NCBI GenBank assembly: GCA_039105265.1
Contig: JAPFFF010000009.1
Coordinates: forward strand, 4,960,001 to 5,024,000
DNA from: Tritrichomonas musculus
Taxonomy: Eukaryota > Parabasalia > Tritrichomonadida > Tritrichomonadidae
Direction: 5' to 3'
DNA: 64,000 nt
Shown piece by piece: positions 11,179 to 20,920 of the stretch (position 1 is the stretch's first letter; each line of letters starts with the position of its first letter). The position numbers were made by a program, and so were the translations under genes. A model generated the notes under the pieces. That model worked only from the letters and a program-made list of their open reading frames with translations, did not search any database and was not told the origin of the DNA.

Positions 11179-11333
11179 AAATAATTAAAAACTATATAAA
11201 AAAACTTGTCTTTGTGAACTCCATTTATAACATTTTACTTATGAAATGTCATTACAAAAAAAAATTTGGAATTTCATTTCAAAATAAAATGTAAATTAAA
11301 TAAAACATATTGTATAAAGAAATTTGATTAAAA

Positions 11334-12460
11334 TCAAAAAAAAGAAATTACTTCTTCGTTAATGTCAATGTTTTCATTTGTCAACAAAAGATTAACAAGA
11401 GTTTGGTAAGAGAACTTGCATGCATAATGTAAACAATGTTTGACTTCAGAATTAAAATCGTCAGGCCAAAATTCATAATTCATATATTGAAAAGCATATC
11501 CAATAACATTTTTATTGAATTTATCATTTTCATCTTCTTTCAACAGGTTGTTTTCAAAATAATGTGCAATTTCATTATGATAGCATTTGATTGAATATTT
11601 CATGCATTTATGATAGGTTGAATCAGTCGGTCTTTCATTCTCTTCAAGGAAATGAATAATTTGTGGGCATCTTCCATGAATTGCACAAAACCAAGTTCTA
11701 TCTGAACATATGCTATTTTTTGCATATAAAAATTTGAAGATTTTAATTGATCCAAAAAACGCTGCATAGTCAATTAATCTTATTTCCTTTTGATATTTAA
11801 CAATAAGTGAATTTGATTCAAAAAGTGAAAATGGAATAAAGTCATTTGTTTGAATTTCACATCGATTTATATGAATAAGGAATTCTTTTAATGAATCATT
11901 CCGAATTAATGAACATAATAGAGTGTGATTTTCTCCATATTGTCGTTTTTCTTCAAAATTTGTCAGATTGTCTGGATCAAATTGTACAAGTTCTTTTTCA
12001 ATCATGCTTTTCTTTTCATCATCAATAAAAGGTTTGATTTCGGGATAAAAATATAGATATAAATTAATATCATTAATTTTTTTTTTGAGAATAATATCGA
12101 TCATTTGTTGGTTTAGTTCGATCATTCCATTCTGAATTAAAAATAGAATAAAATAGTTATTGGATTGGAAATGTTCAAAAATTTCCATATTTCCGTAATA
12201 TCCTTTAATTTTGTTTTTATATTCCAAAAAAATCTTTTGATTTTCTCGAAAAAAATTGGGAATCTTTTATAGTTTGAGCTAATGCTATAAAATAAATCGC
12301 AAAGTTTATTGAATTTTTCTTTGTCTGGAATAATTCCATTGTCATCTATAAAAGCTGTTAATTTATGAAAATCATCTGCATTTTCAGAATTTATGTATTC
12401 TAGGACAAGTGAAAAAAGCTCTTTATTTTCTTTGACATATATTTTAGTTGATTCTTCCAT
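11334..12460 (-). pseudogene. DUF3447/ankyrin-repeat N-terminal part of the ankyrin-LRR gene, frameshifted
   Basis: Two overlapping minus-strand frames make one protein of the trichomonad DUF3447 ankyrin family. The N-terminal frame starts at ATG 12460 (MEES...) and carries the family's opening helices. The second frame, which has no ATG and opens with a TTG at 12227, carries RLIDYAAFFGSIKIFKFL, CAIHGRCPQIIHFLEEN and HCLHYACKFSYQTLVNLLL, all ankyrin helices. The two overlap at 12137-12227, so a single frameshift near 12225 splits the gene. Downstream, about 150 bp with several stops (11180-11333) separate it from the last ankyrin repeat that opens the LRR frame. Ankyrin repeats bind proteins; no specific role can be assigned. 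Confidence 0.7.
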
Positions 12461-12517
12461 TGAAATATTATGAAAATGTGATATCATGTGTAATATATAT
12501 AAAATATTACAAATCAT

Positions 12518-13502
12518 ACAATATTATGACCGTTGCATATTACCATTTTCTATGGAAATTTCCATAAATCCAATGAATTATTGAAAGAAAAAATCCTCAA
12601 ATTTTGGGAAATTTCATTTTTCCAAAATTCTTCTTTTTGAGAAGCATTTCCAAAATTCCGAATAATCGTTTTTGCCAGTAGACAAACCTCAGCAAATGAT
12701 GATGATTATTCAGCGAGATAACAACAATAATAATAATTTCTTTTTTAAAGAATCAAATGATAAAAATGATCGATGCATAAAAATATTACAAAATATAAAA
12801 GCAAATACATGATGATGCTTCTGTTGATGATAATGTGTCTAATATTATAAATGTAGAGTCAAATAGCTGATGAAAATGTTACAACTTTTTTATATATATT
12901 AGTCTTTTGGTAAATACAATGGAAGTTATTCCAAAAGTAAAAACTGTAAGCATTTTGAGTCATTATGGTTTCAATTTTAGTGGGAAAATAACAGTATCCA
13001 TAATAGAACTTTAAACATCTGTGGTTTTAGTATATATAGGGTGGCCATTAAGTAACCGCAATTTCAAAGGCTGATGAGTAATGAATATTATTTTTAATGT
13101 ATTATTAATGTTTATGAATTTAATTTTTTTTTTTTTTTTTTTTTTTTGCAATTATTGTGGACTTTGATATATTATATTTGGTTCAGAAAAATTGATTTCA
13201 GAAAAAATCCACTTTTTGAGACAAATGCATTAAAATCAAATGTTAAGGCTAATAATAAATTTCAAAAATGCTTTCAGTTTATAGCTTATATATTGCTCAA
13301 ACAACTAATCCTTTAATAATTTTAAAAATCTTTTCATACATTTTCAAACTGTTAATCGATTATCAAGCTTATCAAAATAAAATGCTTGAATACTTTTTTA
13401 TCATTTTTTATAAAAACTTTTCCAATGCGATCAAATCCGATTTATTATTATTATTTTGAATTCTCTTTCAGTTTTTCTTAATAAAATATATTTCAAAATT
13501 CA
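12518..13502. other. Intergenic with gene debris
   Basis: Contains a degraded copy of the acidic-tail gene (about 12695-12885), a mariner-like terminal sequence at 13037, and a T run at about 13123-13147. No intact gene is supported. Confidence 0.5.
12695..12885 (+). pseudogene. Second, shorter relic of the acidic-tail gene
   Basis: Shares stretches such as AAAAATGATCGATGCATAAA and GATGATGCTTCTGTTGATGA with about 1290-1385, in the same order and strand. The copy is riddled with stops, so it is a dispersed duplicate of that gene family that decayed. Confidence 0.5.
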
Positions 13503-16500
13503 TTAATCAATAGGAAGTCCAAATCCATCATAAAATAGTGAATTGATTATTTTTGATTTATCTTCTTTTTCTTTTTTCTTTTCTTTTATTTTATCGTTAT
13601 CAATTTCTTTCCATATGACTGGTTCAAATAGAGTATTATACACGAAATCAATAGAACGATATTTGTTAAAATATTTTTCATACTTATTATTGATTTCTTC
13701 ATAATTTGTTATGAAAATATCATAGATTTCTTTTGTAAGTTGAGTTGCTTCGTTTCCTTTGACGTGCTTTTTGATTTCTGTTTTGATATTTTCATATTTA
13801 ATGCTGCCATATTTGTTATTTAGTGCAATAATAAAAAGATATTTCGATGGTGAAAATTCTTGAATGATTGATTCAATCAACATTTTAATTATATCATCAT
13901 ATTCATATTTGATATTTTCTTCATATAAATAAAGATGTGAAAGATTATATTTCGCAACTTCATCATCACTTTGTCTGATGCTTTCTTTCAATAACTCAAT
14001 AGAATACCATAAATTTCGTTTAACTTCTTTCCCATGTCGATAAATAATCGAAAGATTGTTTTTGGCATATTGATTGTTAAATGATGATGCTTGCTTATAA
14101 TAATGGATGGATTTATTTATATCTTGTGAAACATATTCTCCAGTCATATACATATTTCCAACGATAAATTGTGCATTATGCCTATTATTTTCAGCTGCCT
14201 GATAAAAATAATAAAATGATTTATTAAGATTTCGTTCAACATCTTCACCAATGTAATAAATAGTGGCAAGAATGCATTGTGCAAATTCATCATTTTTATT
14301 AGCTGCGAGTGTCAAATAATGAATGGCTTTGTCAATATCTCGTTTCACATAAATTCCTTCATAATAAAAAAATCCAAGATAAGATTGTGCGCATGGATTA
14401 TTCTGATTTGCAGAGAGTGACAAATAGTGAATTGATTTTTTAATATCTTGTTGAATATATTTTCCTTCATAATAAATAAGTCCAAGATAAAGTTGTGAAA
14501 GTGAGTTATTTTGATTTGCAGAGAGTGATAAATAATGAATTGATTTATCGATATCTCGTCGAATATATTTTCCTTCATAATAAATATAACCAAGTAAATA
14601 TTGTGCATTTGAGTTATTTTGATTTGCAGAGAGTGATAAATAATGAATTGATTTGTTGATATCTCGTGGAATATATTCTCCTTCATAATAAATAAGTCCA
14701 AGATAAAGTTGTGAAAGTGAGTTATTTTGATTTGCAGAGAGTGATAAATAATGAATTGATTTATCGATATCTCGTGGAATATACTTTCCTTCATAATAAA
14801 TATAGCCAAATAAATATTGTGAATCTGTATTATTTTGATTTGCAGAAAGCGATAAATAATGAATTGATTTGTTGATATCTCGTGGAATATATTCTCCATT
14901 ATAATAAATACAACCAAGTAAATATTGTGCATTTGGATTATTTTGATTTGCAGAAAGTGATAAATAATGAATTGATTTATCAAAATTCCTTGGAATATAT
15001 TCTCCATTATAATAAATACCGCCAAGTAATTCTTGTGCATCTGAATTATTTTGATTTGCAGAAAGTGATAAATAATGAATAGATTTATTGATATCTTGAG
15101 AAATATATTTTCCATTATAATAAATACAGCCAAGTAAATATTGTGCATTTTGATTATTTTGATTTGCAGCGAGTGAAAAATAATGAATTGATTTATTGAT
15201 TTCTTGTGAAACACATTCTCCTTTATAATAAATAAAGCCAAGTAATTCTTGTGCATCTGAATTATTTTGATTTGCAGAGAGTGATAAATAATGAACTGAT
15301 TTGTTGATATCTCGTGGAATATATTCTCCTTTATAATAAATATAACCAAGTAAATATTGGGAGCTTGAGTTATTTTGATTTGCAGAGAGTGATAAATAAT
15401 GAATTGATTTATCGATATCTCGTCGAATATATTTTCCTTCATAATAAATATAACCAAGTAAATATTGTGCATTTGAGTTATTTTGATTTGCAGAGAGTGA
15501 TAAATAATGAATTGATTTGTTGATATCTCGTGGAATATATTCTCCTTCATAATAAATAAGTCCAAGATAAAGTTGTGAAAGTGAGTTATTTTGATTTGCA
15601 GAGAGTGATAAATAATGAATAGATTTATCGATATCTTGTGAAACACATTCTCCTTTATAATAAATATAACCAAGTAAATATTGGGAGCTTGAGTTATTTT
15701 GGTTTGCAGAGAGTGATAAATAATGAATTGATTTATTGATATCGTGTGTAATATATTTTCCTTCATAATAAATAAGCCCAAGATTAAATTGTGCATCTGA
15801 ATTATTGTGATTTGCAGAAAGTGATAAATAATGAATAGATTTATTGATATCTTGTGGAACATATTCTCTATCATAATAAATACAGCCAAGTAAATATTGT
15901 GCATTTGAATTATTTTGATTTGCAGCGAGTGATAAATAATGAATTGATTTATTGATTTCTTGTGAAACATATTCACCATTAAAATAAATACACCCAAGTT
16001 TAAATTGTGCATATGAGTTATTTTGATTTGCAGCGAGTGACAAATAATGAATTGATTTATTGATATCTTGTGGAACATATTCTCCATTAAAATAAATACA
16101 CCCAAGTTTAAATTGTGCATATGAGTTATTTTGATTTGCAGAGAGTGATAAATAATGAATAGATTTATCGATATCTCGTGGAATATACTTTCCTTCATAA
16201 TAAATATAACCAAGTAAATATTGTGCATCTGAATTATTTTGATTTGCAGAAAGTGATAAATAATGAATAGATTTATTGATATCGCGTGTAATATATTTTC
16301 CTTCATAATAAATATAACCAAGTAAATATTGTGCATCTGAATTATTTTGATTTGCAGAAAGTGAAAAATAATGAATTGATTTATTGATATCTTGTGAAAC
16401 ATATTCTCCTTTATGATAAATACCGCCAAGTAAATATTGTGCATCTGAATTGTTTTGATTTGCAGCGAGTGATAAATAATGAATTGATTTATTGATATCT

Positions 16501-16781
16501 TGTGGAACATATTTTCCACTATAATAAGCACAACCAAGTGTAAATTGTTCAGATAGATTTTTATGATTTAATGCATTAATACAATAATGAAGAGATTTTG
16601 TTAAATTTTTTGGAAAAATTATTCCTTCTTCAAATATTTCATAAAGTTTATATAATGAATATGGATGTTTACACTCGGAAATATATATTAAATATTTAAT
16701 ATATTCTTTCTTTGAAATATCAATTGTTGGAATAGTATCTGTTTCGAACGACCAAACATTAAATATTTTTATAAAAATATT
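13503..16781 (-). CDS. Sel1-repeat array, probably the C-terminal half of the kinase gene upstream
   Basis: The minus-strand frame is open for about 1093 codons, but it has no ATG until after the main array (near 14155), so it cannot start normally at its 5' end. After a short lead (FNVWSFETDTIP... and helices to about 16560), more than twenty Sel1 repeats of 36 residues follow (NKSIHYLSLSANQNNSDAQY type). The end (about 13510-13900) is a non-repeat, Lys-rich tail. Sel1 solenoids are protein-interaction scaffolds. The kinase stops at 16759 in a different frame, so the two halves look like one kinase-Sel1 protein, a common trichomonad architecture, split by a frameshift. The repeat units are near-identical in DNA, and a second frame across the array is also open for 730 codons as a by-product. 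Confidence 0.75.
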   Translation of the reverse strand, partial: NIFIKIFNVWSFETDTIPTIDISKKEYIKYLIYISECKHPYSLYKLYEIFEEGIIFPKNLTKSLHYCINALNHKNLSEQFTLGCAYYSGKYVPQDINKSIHYLSLAANQNNSDAQYLLGGIYHKGEYVSQDINKSIHYFSLSANQNNSDAQYLLGYIYYEGKYITRDINKSIHYLSLSANQNNSDAQYLLGYIYYEGKYIPRDIDKSIHYLSLSANQNNSYAQFKLGCIYFNGEYVPQDINKSIHYLSLAANQNNSYAQFKLGCIYFNGEYVSQEINKSIHYLSLAANQNNSNAQYLLGCIYYDREYVPQDINKSIHYLSLSANHNNSDAQFNLGLIYYEGKYITHDINKSIHYLSLSANQNNSSSQYLLGYIYYKGECVSQDIDKSIHYLSLSANQNNSLSQLYLGLIYYEGEYIPRDINKSIHYLSLSANQNNSNAQYLLGYIYYEGKYIRRDIDKSIHYLSLSANQNNSSSQYLLGYIYYKGEYIPRDINKSVHYLSLSANQNNSDAQELLGFIYYKGECVSQEINKSIHYFSLAANQNNQNAQYLLGCIYYNGKYISQDINKSIHYLSLSANQNNSDAQELLGGIYYNGEYIPRNFDKSIHYLSLSANQNNPNAQYLLGCIYYNGEYIPRDINKSIHYLSLSANQNNTDSQYLFGYIYYEGKYIPRDIDKSIHYLSLSANQNNSLSQLYLGLIYYEGEYIPRDINKSIHYLSLSANQNNSNAQYLLGYIYYEGKYIRRDIDKSIHYLSLSANQNNSLSQLYLGLIYYEGKYIQQDIKKSIHYLSLSANQNNPCAQSYLGFFYYEGIYVKRDIDKAIHYLTLAANKNDEFAQCILATIYYIGEDVERNLNKSFYYFYQAAENNRHNAQFIVGNMYMTGEYVSQDINKSIHYYKQASSFNNQYAKNNLSIIYRHGKEVKRNLWYSIELLKESIRQSDDEVAKYNLSHLYLYEENIKYEYDDIIKMLIESIIQEFSPSKYLFIIALNNKYGSIKYENIKTEIKKHVKGNEATQLTKEIYDIFITNYEEINNKYEKYFNKYRSIDFVYNTLFEPVIWKEIDNDKIKEKKKEKEDKSKIINSLFYDGFGLPID
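14200..16560 (-). repeat. Tandem array of 108-bp Sel1-coding units
   Basis: Units of 108 bp (36 codons) follow each other head to tail, with neighbours often differing at only a few positions; some non-adjacent units (for example near 14540 and 15430) are almost identical. This is higher identity than protein function alone requires and points to recent unequal exchange or gene conversion. Confidence 0.85.
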
Positions 16782-16810
16782 TTATTAATTCTTTAATGTT
16801 TGGTCGTTCG
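16745..16810. repeat. Perfect 19-bp fold-back at the kinase/Sel1 junction
   Basis: CGAACGACCAAACATTAAA at 16745-16763 is the exact reverse complement of 16792-16810. Between them lies a further near-palindrome of A/T runs. The right arm encodes ERPNIK in the kinase; the left arm encodes the first residues of the Sel1 frame. The kinase stop lies inside the structure. Confidence 0.9.
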
Positions 16811-18084
16811 TTTGGTTCTTTGGTAGTGCATTTGTTAATTAGTTCAACAATCGATTTATATTTATTTTCTTGTTGAAATAGTCGACGTTCAATTTTAGGA
16901 AGACTTGGTTCTTCTTCAAATATAATATAATAAATAAGCATACCAAGTGAATAAATATCAGTTGAATATGAAAATGTTTGCCCTTCTTTAATCTCTGGTG
17001 ATGAATATGGATGAATGATGATTGTTCGTTCTTCTTCGATTAGATCTTCATTATATTTAATCATTCTATCAAGATCAATAAGAATAACCGTTTGATTCTC
17101 ATCAAGAATTAAATTGTTTGGTTTTAAATCTCGATAAATGAAGCCTTCTCCATGAAGATAATTAATTATTAGCATTATTTCAAATATGATTTTCATCTTG
17201 TCTTGACTGCTCAAATTTTGTTTTTCAATGTTTTCTAATGTTGTGCCATTAATAAATTCTAGGATTATTCGATCTGGATGATTGTTACTTTTTATCTGAA
17301 TTTCTCCTTCATATTCATAATAAAGTTGTAATAAAAGAGGATGATGAACTTTTTCATAATTTGAAAATTCTCGTTCATTTAATTTATTTCTTTCAAGAGT
17401 TCTTCTTTTCTTTTTGATTATAAAAATTTTACGTTCTTTCAAATGATATATTTTCTCTATTATCGATGTTTCTGTTATGTTGATTGTTGATATTTTAATA
17501 AATTCTTTGTCGTTCATTTCAAGATATTTTGGTGTTTCTTCAATAATATTTTCCATGTAAATTATTCGATCGGTGAACGAATTTTGATATCCTTCAATAA
17601 TTAATATAAATGCAATGCTTCTCGTAAATATTTTCCATATCGTCATGATCGTTCTGTTTTTAATTAAAAATTCTTTTTGAAGTGTTTTAATTTCGTCGTT
17701 ATATTCTGGTTTCATTTGACCAAATTTAAAATATTCTTTATCATCTAATTGCTCTTCTATTATATTTGGTGTTTCTTCTTTAAAAATAAAGATTATCGTA
17801 TCTTTATTCATTTCAAAAAATATTTTCATTTGTTCTACATTTTTCGTGTCTACCAAAATTAATGTTCTTTCAAAACCAATGATCAAATATTTGTTTTCAG
17901 AATATTTAATTAGATCAGCAACGAGAAATGTCTGATTTTTGATATTTTTTAGACTTTGATGAGAATTTTCATTTGAAAACAGAAAAAATGAGAATTCATA
18001 AAATATTTCATTGAAATATGGATTTATTGTATGAATCAAATGATTTTCTTTTAAATTCTGAAATATTTGGAACTGCTCCTCCAT
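16759..18084 (-). CDS. Atypical protein kinase (YRD, DLD), N-terminal half of a kinase-Sel1 protein
   Basis: The protein has 441 residues from ATG 18084 (a TTG one codon earlier is ignored). Residues 1-185 have no recognised domain. The kinase domain spans about 195-440: candidate ATP lysine in IIKKK (about 224), YRDLKPNNL (about 317-325, with Tyr replacing the usual His), DLD in place of DFG (about 337-339), SSPE, DIYSLGML and ERPNIKEL near the end. No clear glycine-rich loop. The HRD Asp and Asn and the first Asp of DLD are kept, so activity is possible but uncertain. The stop comes right after the domain and within the fold-back at 16745-16810; the Sel1 frame follows at once. It could be a truncated kinase or half of a broken fusion. 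Confidence 0.8.
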   Translation of the reverse strand: MEEQFQIFQNLKENHLIHTINPYFNEIFYEFSFFLFSNENSHQSLKNIKNQTFLVADLIKYSENKYLIIGFERTLILVDTKNVEQMKIFFEMNKDTIIFIFKEETPNIIEEQLDDKEYFKFGQMKPEYNDEIKTLQKEFLIKNRTIMTIWKIFTRSIAFILIIEGYQNSFTDRIIYMENIIEETPKYLEMNDKEFIKISTINITETSIIEKIYHLKERKIFIIKKKRRTLERNKLNEREFSNYEKVHHPLLLQLYYEYEGEIQIKSNNHPDRIILEFINGTTLENIEKQNLSSQDKMKIIFEIMLIINYLHGEGFIYRDLKPNNLILDENQTVILIDLDRMIKYNEDLIEEERTIIIHPYSSPEIKEGQTFSYSTDIYSLGMLIYYIIFEEEPSLPKIERRLFQQENKYKSIVELINKCTTKEPNERPNIKELIKYFYKNI

Positions 18085-18117
18085 CAAAATTTTAAAATTT
18101 TAAAAAAAATAAAAAAT

Positions 18118-18179
18118 TGGCCTCTCGATTTGACCATAAGATTTTTAGATTGTTATACCAATTTCGCTACGACATATCC
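18118..18179 (-). tRNA. tRNA-like relic (probably a pseudogene)
   Basis: On the minus strand, TAGCGAAATTGG matches the A-box/D-arm consensus. A TCGA core sits where the B box should be, the 3' end reads AGAGGCCA, and a T run that could stop RNA polymerase III follows at once. It is only about 62 nt long, its T arm is shortened, and its 5' end does not pair with the 3' acceptor strand, so a working tRNA is unlikely. Confidence 0.35.
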
Positions 18180-18991
18180 TATTTGTTTCTAAATAAAAAT
18201 ATTTAAAAACATGAATTAAATTTAAATTTATATGTAAAAATATAAAAAAATTTGTTTTTTCAATTATTTTATTTAGATTTTTTTTTGAATGATTTCCACT
18301 TTTTGAAGGTTCTTCAGAAAAGACTAACTATACTTTAGTTGATCCATATACTTTTATATTATTATATATTACATCATATATATTTATAATATATATCGAG
18401 CGCACATAGTACTGCATTCTTTCATAGAAAAATTTTGAATACTTGGTAACTTCATAATTTCATTTTATAACATTTTATATAAGAAACTGAGCTAGAAGAT
18501 ATTAATTAAGATATATATAATCAGTTATGCTTTAAACACAATATATTTATATTTTGGCTTTTGGGTCTTCCTGTGTAAATCACTATTTGCATCATTTTTG
18601 AAAAAAACAACTTTTTGAAAGATATCATATATCTGTAGTCTATAGTTAATTATAAATATATATGATGTAATATATAATAATATAAAAGTATAACATTATA
18701 AACTAATTATATAAAGAAATATGTTCATAAATTTCCACTCATCAAAAAATTGAAAAACACATTTTCTGAAAAAGTGACTATTTTTGAAATAAGCATACCT
18801 CAATATTTGTTATTAACTATATACTACAAATATATGATATCAATTTCGAATGATTTTATAGTTTTTCGTGAGTTTCCTACATTCTTTATATTAATATAAA
18901 ACTAAAATACTGAGAATTACAAATCAGCATTTCATAAAGAATATCACATTAAAAAAAAAAAAAAAAAACTCAATCTTTATATATGATAATA
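18180..18991. other. Intergenic fold-back-rich DNA
   Basis: Dominated by nested inverted repeats (18347-18692 and about 18621-18842) in AT-rich sequence, ending with an A run at 18952-18968 just beyond the ABC transporter stop. No gene seen. Confidence 0.6.
18347..18692. mobile_element. Fold-back element with perfect 44-bp inverted ends
   Basis: The 44 bases at 18347-18390 are the exact reverse complement of 18649-18692, with about 260 bp between them. No coding capacity. A second pair of inverted arms of about 30 nt (18621-18650 and about 18811-18842, two mismatches) overlaps its right side, giving a nested structure. This fits a fold-back/MITE-like element or an inverted duplication. No clear target duplication was found. 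Confidence 0.6.
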
Positions 18992-20920
18992 TTAAACATT
19001 ATTCAAGTTTAATTGTCTTTCAACCAAAGTATAAAACGCACCTTTCTTTTCAATTAATTCTTCTCTTGATCCGCATTCTATCATTTCACCAGCATCGAAC
19101 ACGTAAATTTTCTTAGCTTGTGAAATTGTTCCCAATCTATGTGCGATAATAATTGAAGTTCTATTTTTCATTACCAAATCAAGAGCTTTTTGAACCTTAT
19201 TTTCATTTTGAGCGTCAAGAGCTGAAGTAGCTTCATCGGTAATCATTACTATTGGATCTCTAATTACAGCTCTAGCAATAGCAATTCTTTGTTTTTGACC
19301 ACCACTTAATTTTGCACCTTTTTCACCAATCAAAGTATCTTTTTTATCAGGCAATTCATTTACAAAATTTAAAGCCTGTGCAATTTCTAAGCAACGATCA
19401 ATTTCAGAATCAACATTCGGATTAGATTCGATGACATTTAAAGTTGGATTTTCAATACCAAATTTAAATTTGTAATAATCATTATCAAGACCATAAATTA
19501 CATTTTCACGAATTGAACAACTAAACAAGCATGGATCTTGTTGAACTACGCTCATTACTCTATGTATCCATCTTGGATCCACATCTTTTATATCAACGCC
19601 ATCCAGAAAAATCTGACCAGAAGTTACATCATAAAATCTTAAAATCAACTGTAAAATTGTTGATTTTCCACTTCCACTATGACCGACAAAAGCCGTTATT
19701 TCACCTGGTTCAACTTCTAAAGAAACATTTTTAAGCACCCAAGAATTTCTTGTTGGATACTTAAACCACACATCTCTCAATTCAATTCTACCCGAAAAAT
19801 TCTTAATTTCTTTGTTTTCATTCGTGAAAGGAACCGAAGGTTGAAAGTCGATTATTTCGAATATTTTATCAGCAGACTCGAGATAATTTTTCTCATTTGT
19901 GTAAATGTTAAACAAAGAATTAATTTGCCATGCTAAATTGAAGGCCTCAGTTGACAAAGAAAACAAGAAACCTGTTGAAAGTTTTGATTTCAACACAAGA
20001 AAACTACCGACATTTAAAAAGACACACAAAGCACCACGACTCATTATTGATGAAATTTGCCACGAACCAGTGAAGATCAATTTTGAACGCACACTAGTTT
20101 CACAAGCGAAATCACATTGATCGGTGTATCTTTCTAATTCAGACTTTTGACAATTGAAAGAAAAAACGGTCCTAATATTCGAAATAACTTCAGAAGCTAT
20201 TGTTGTTGATTCACTTGTTGCTTTAAATCTAGCTTTCATTTGTTTTCGGCCATATTCAAAAAGCATTCTTGAAAATCTAGATTGGAAAAATGTTACGATG
20301 ATTGCAAATAAAGTTAATCGCCATTCAATTGAAAAACAAAAAATGACTCCTGAAACAATACTTCCTATTGATGAAATAAACCTTGCCTTTCCAAAGGAAA
20401 ATATATTCTCAGCTTTATTTACTTCTTCGTCAATTACCGTTAATAATTCACCAATTTGTCGTTGGTCAAAAAATTCAACATCTTTCTTCATCATCGATTT
20501 AAAAACTACTCGTTTCATTTTTATTCGAATTAATGAATTTATTTGATTCCAGCTGTATCGGGAAATTAATGATAAAATACTGTTTAATATTGCTGCTAAA
20601 AATTGATAAAAGGCATACTTTTTAATAAGTTGGAGTCCATCGGGTTTGTTGATTGCATCGATTATGTAGCCAAGCGATAAAGTTTTGCCAATAGAAATAA
20701 AACCCGTCAAAAATGAGGGGAGAAATGCCAGGAAATAAACTGGCTTGCGATAAAAAAACCAGTATATTTTAGGTAGAAATGGTATATAATGGCGCTTATC
20801 GGGAAGTTTCGGTGGATTTAGTGGAATTTCTAAATTATTATCTGAAAGAAGATTTTCTTCTTGTTGGTTTTCTTCTTTAACCTTTCTTCTAAAGCTTTTT
20901 TGTTTGTCTTTGTTCTCCAT
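18992..20920 (-). CDS. ABC transporter, ABCB-type half transporter
   Basis: The protein has 642 residues, ATG start, the usual size for a half transporter that works as a dimer. A basic N-terminal tail (1-55) precedes a type I exporter membrane domain with spans around 60-90, 103-120, 180-212 and 285-335. The nucleotide-binding domain spans about 378-640: Walker A GHSGSGKS (413-420), Q-loop near 460, signature LSGGQ (538-542), Walker B VMITDE (558-563), D-loop SALD and switch His594. All catalytic residues are kept, so it should hydrolyse ATP. A roughly 25-residue acidic insertion (481-505) sits between the Q-loop and the signature. The substrate cannot be told; relatives export lipids, peptides or drugs. 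Confidence 0.93.
   Translation of the reverse strand: MENKDKQKSFRRKVKEENQQEENLLSDNNLEIPLNPPKLPDKRHYIPFLPKIYWFFYRKPVYFLAFLPSFLTGFISIGKTLSLGYIIDAINKPDGLQLIKKYAFYQFLAAILNSILSLISRYSWNQINSLIRIKMKRVVFKSMMKKDVEFFDQRQIGELLTVIDEEVNKAENIFSFGKARFISSIGSIVSGVIFCFSIEWRLTLFAIIVTFFQSRFSRMLFEYGRKQMKARFKATSESTTIASEVISNIRTVFSFNCQKSELERYTDQCDFACETSVRSKLIFTGSWQISSIMSRGALCVFLNVGSFLVLKSKLSTGFLFSLSTEAFNLAWQINSLFNIYTNEKNYLESADKIFEIIDFQPSVPFTNENKEIKNFSGRIELRDVWFKYPTRNSWVLKNVSLEVEPGEITAFVGHSGSGKSTILQLILRFYDVTSGQIFLDGVDIKDVDPRWIHRVMSVVQQDPCLFSCSIRENVIYGLDNDYYKFKFGIENPTLNVIESNPNVDSEIDRCLEIAQALNFVNELPDKKDTLIGEKGAKLSGGQKQRIAIARAVIRDPIVMITDEATSALDAQNENKVQKALDLVMKNRTSIIIAHRLGTISQAKKIYVFDAGEMIECGSREELIEKKGAFYTLVERQLNLNNV

Noticed and set aside
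11180-11333. Possible intron between the ankyrin and LRR frames
   Set aside because: No trichomonad splice signals (GTAYGT at 5', ACTAACACACAG-like at 3') are present; decay of one gene explains it better.
14345-16537. A 730-codon open frame overlapping the Sel1 array, Ile/His-rich
   Set aside because: It is an alternate frame of the 108-bp repeat. It stays open only because every unit has the same codons, and it resembles no protein.
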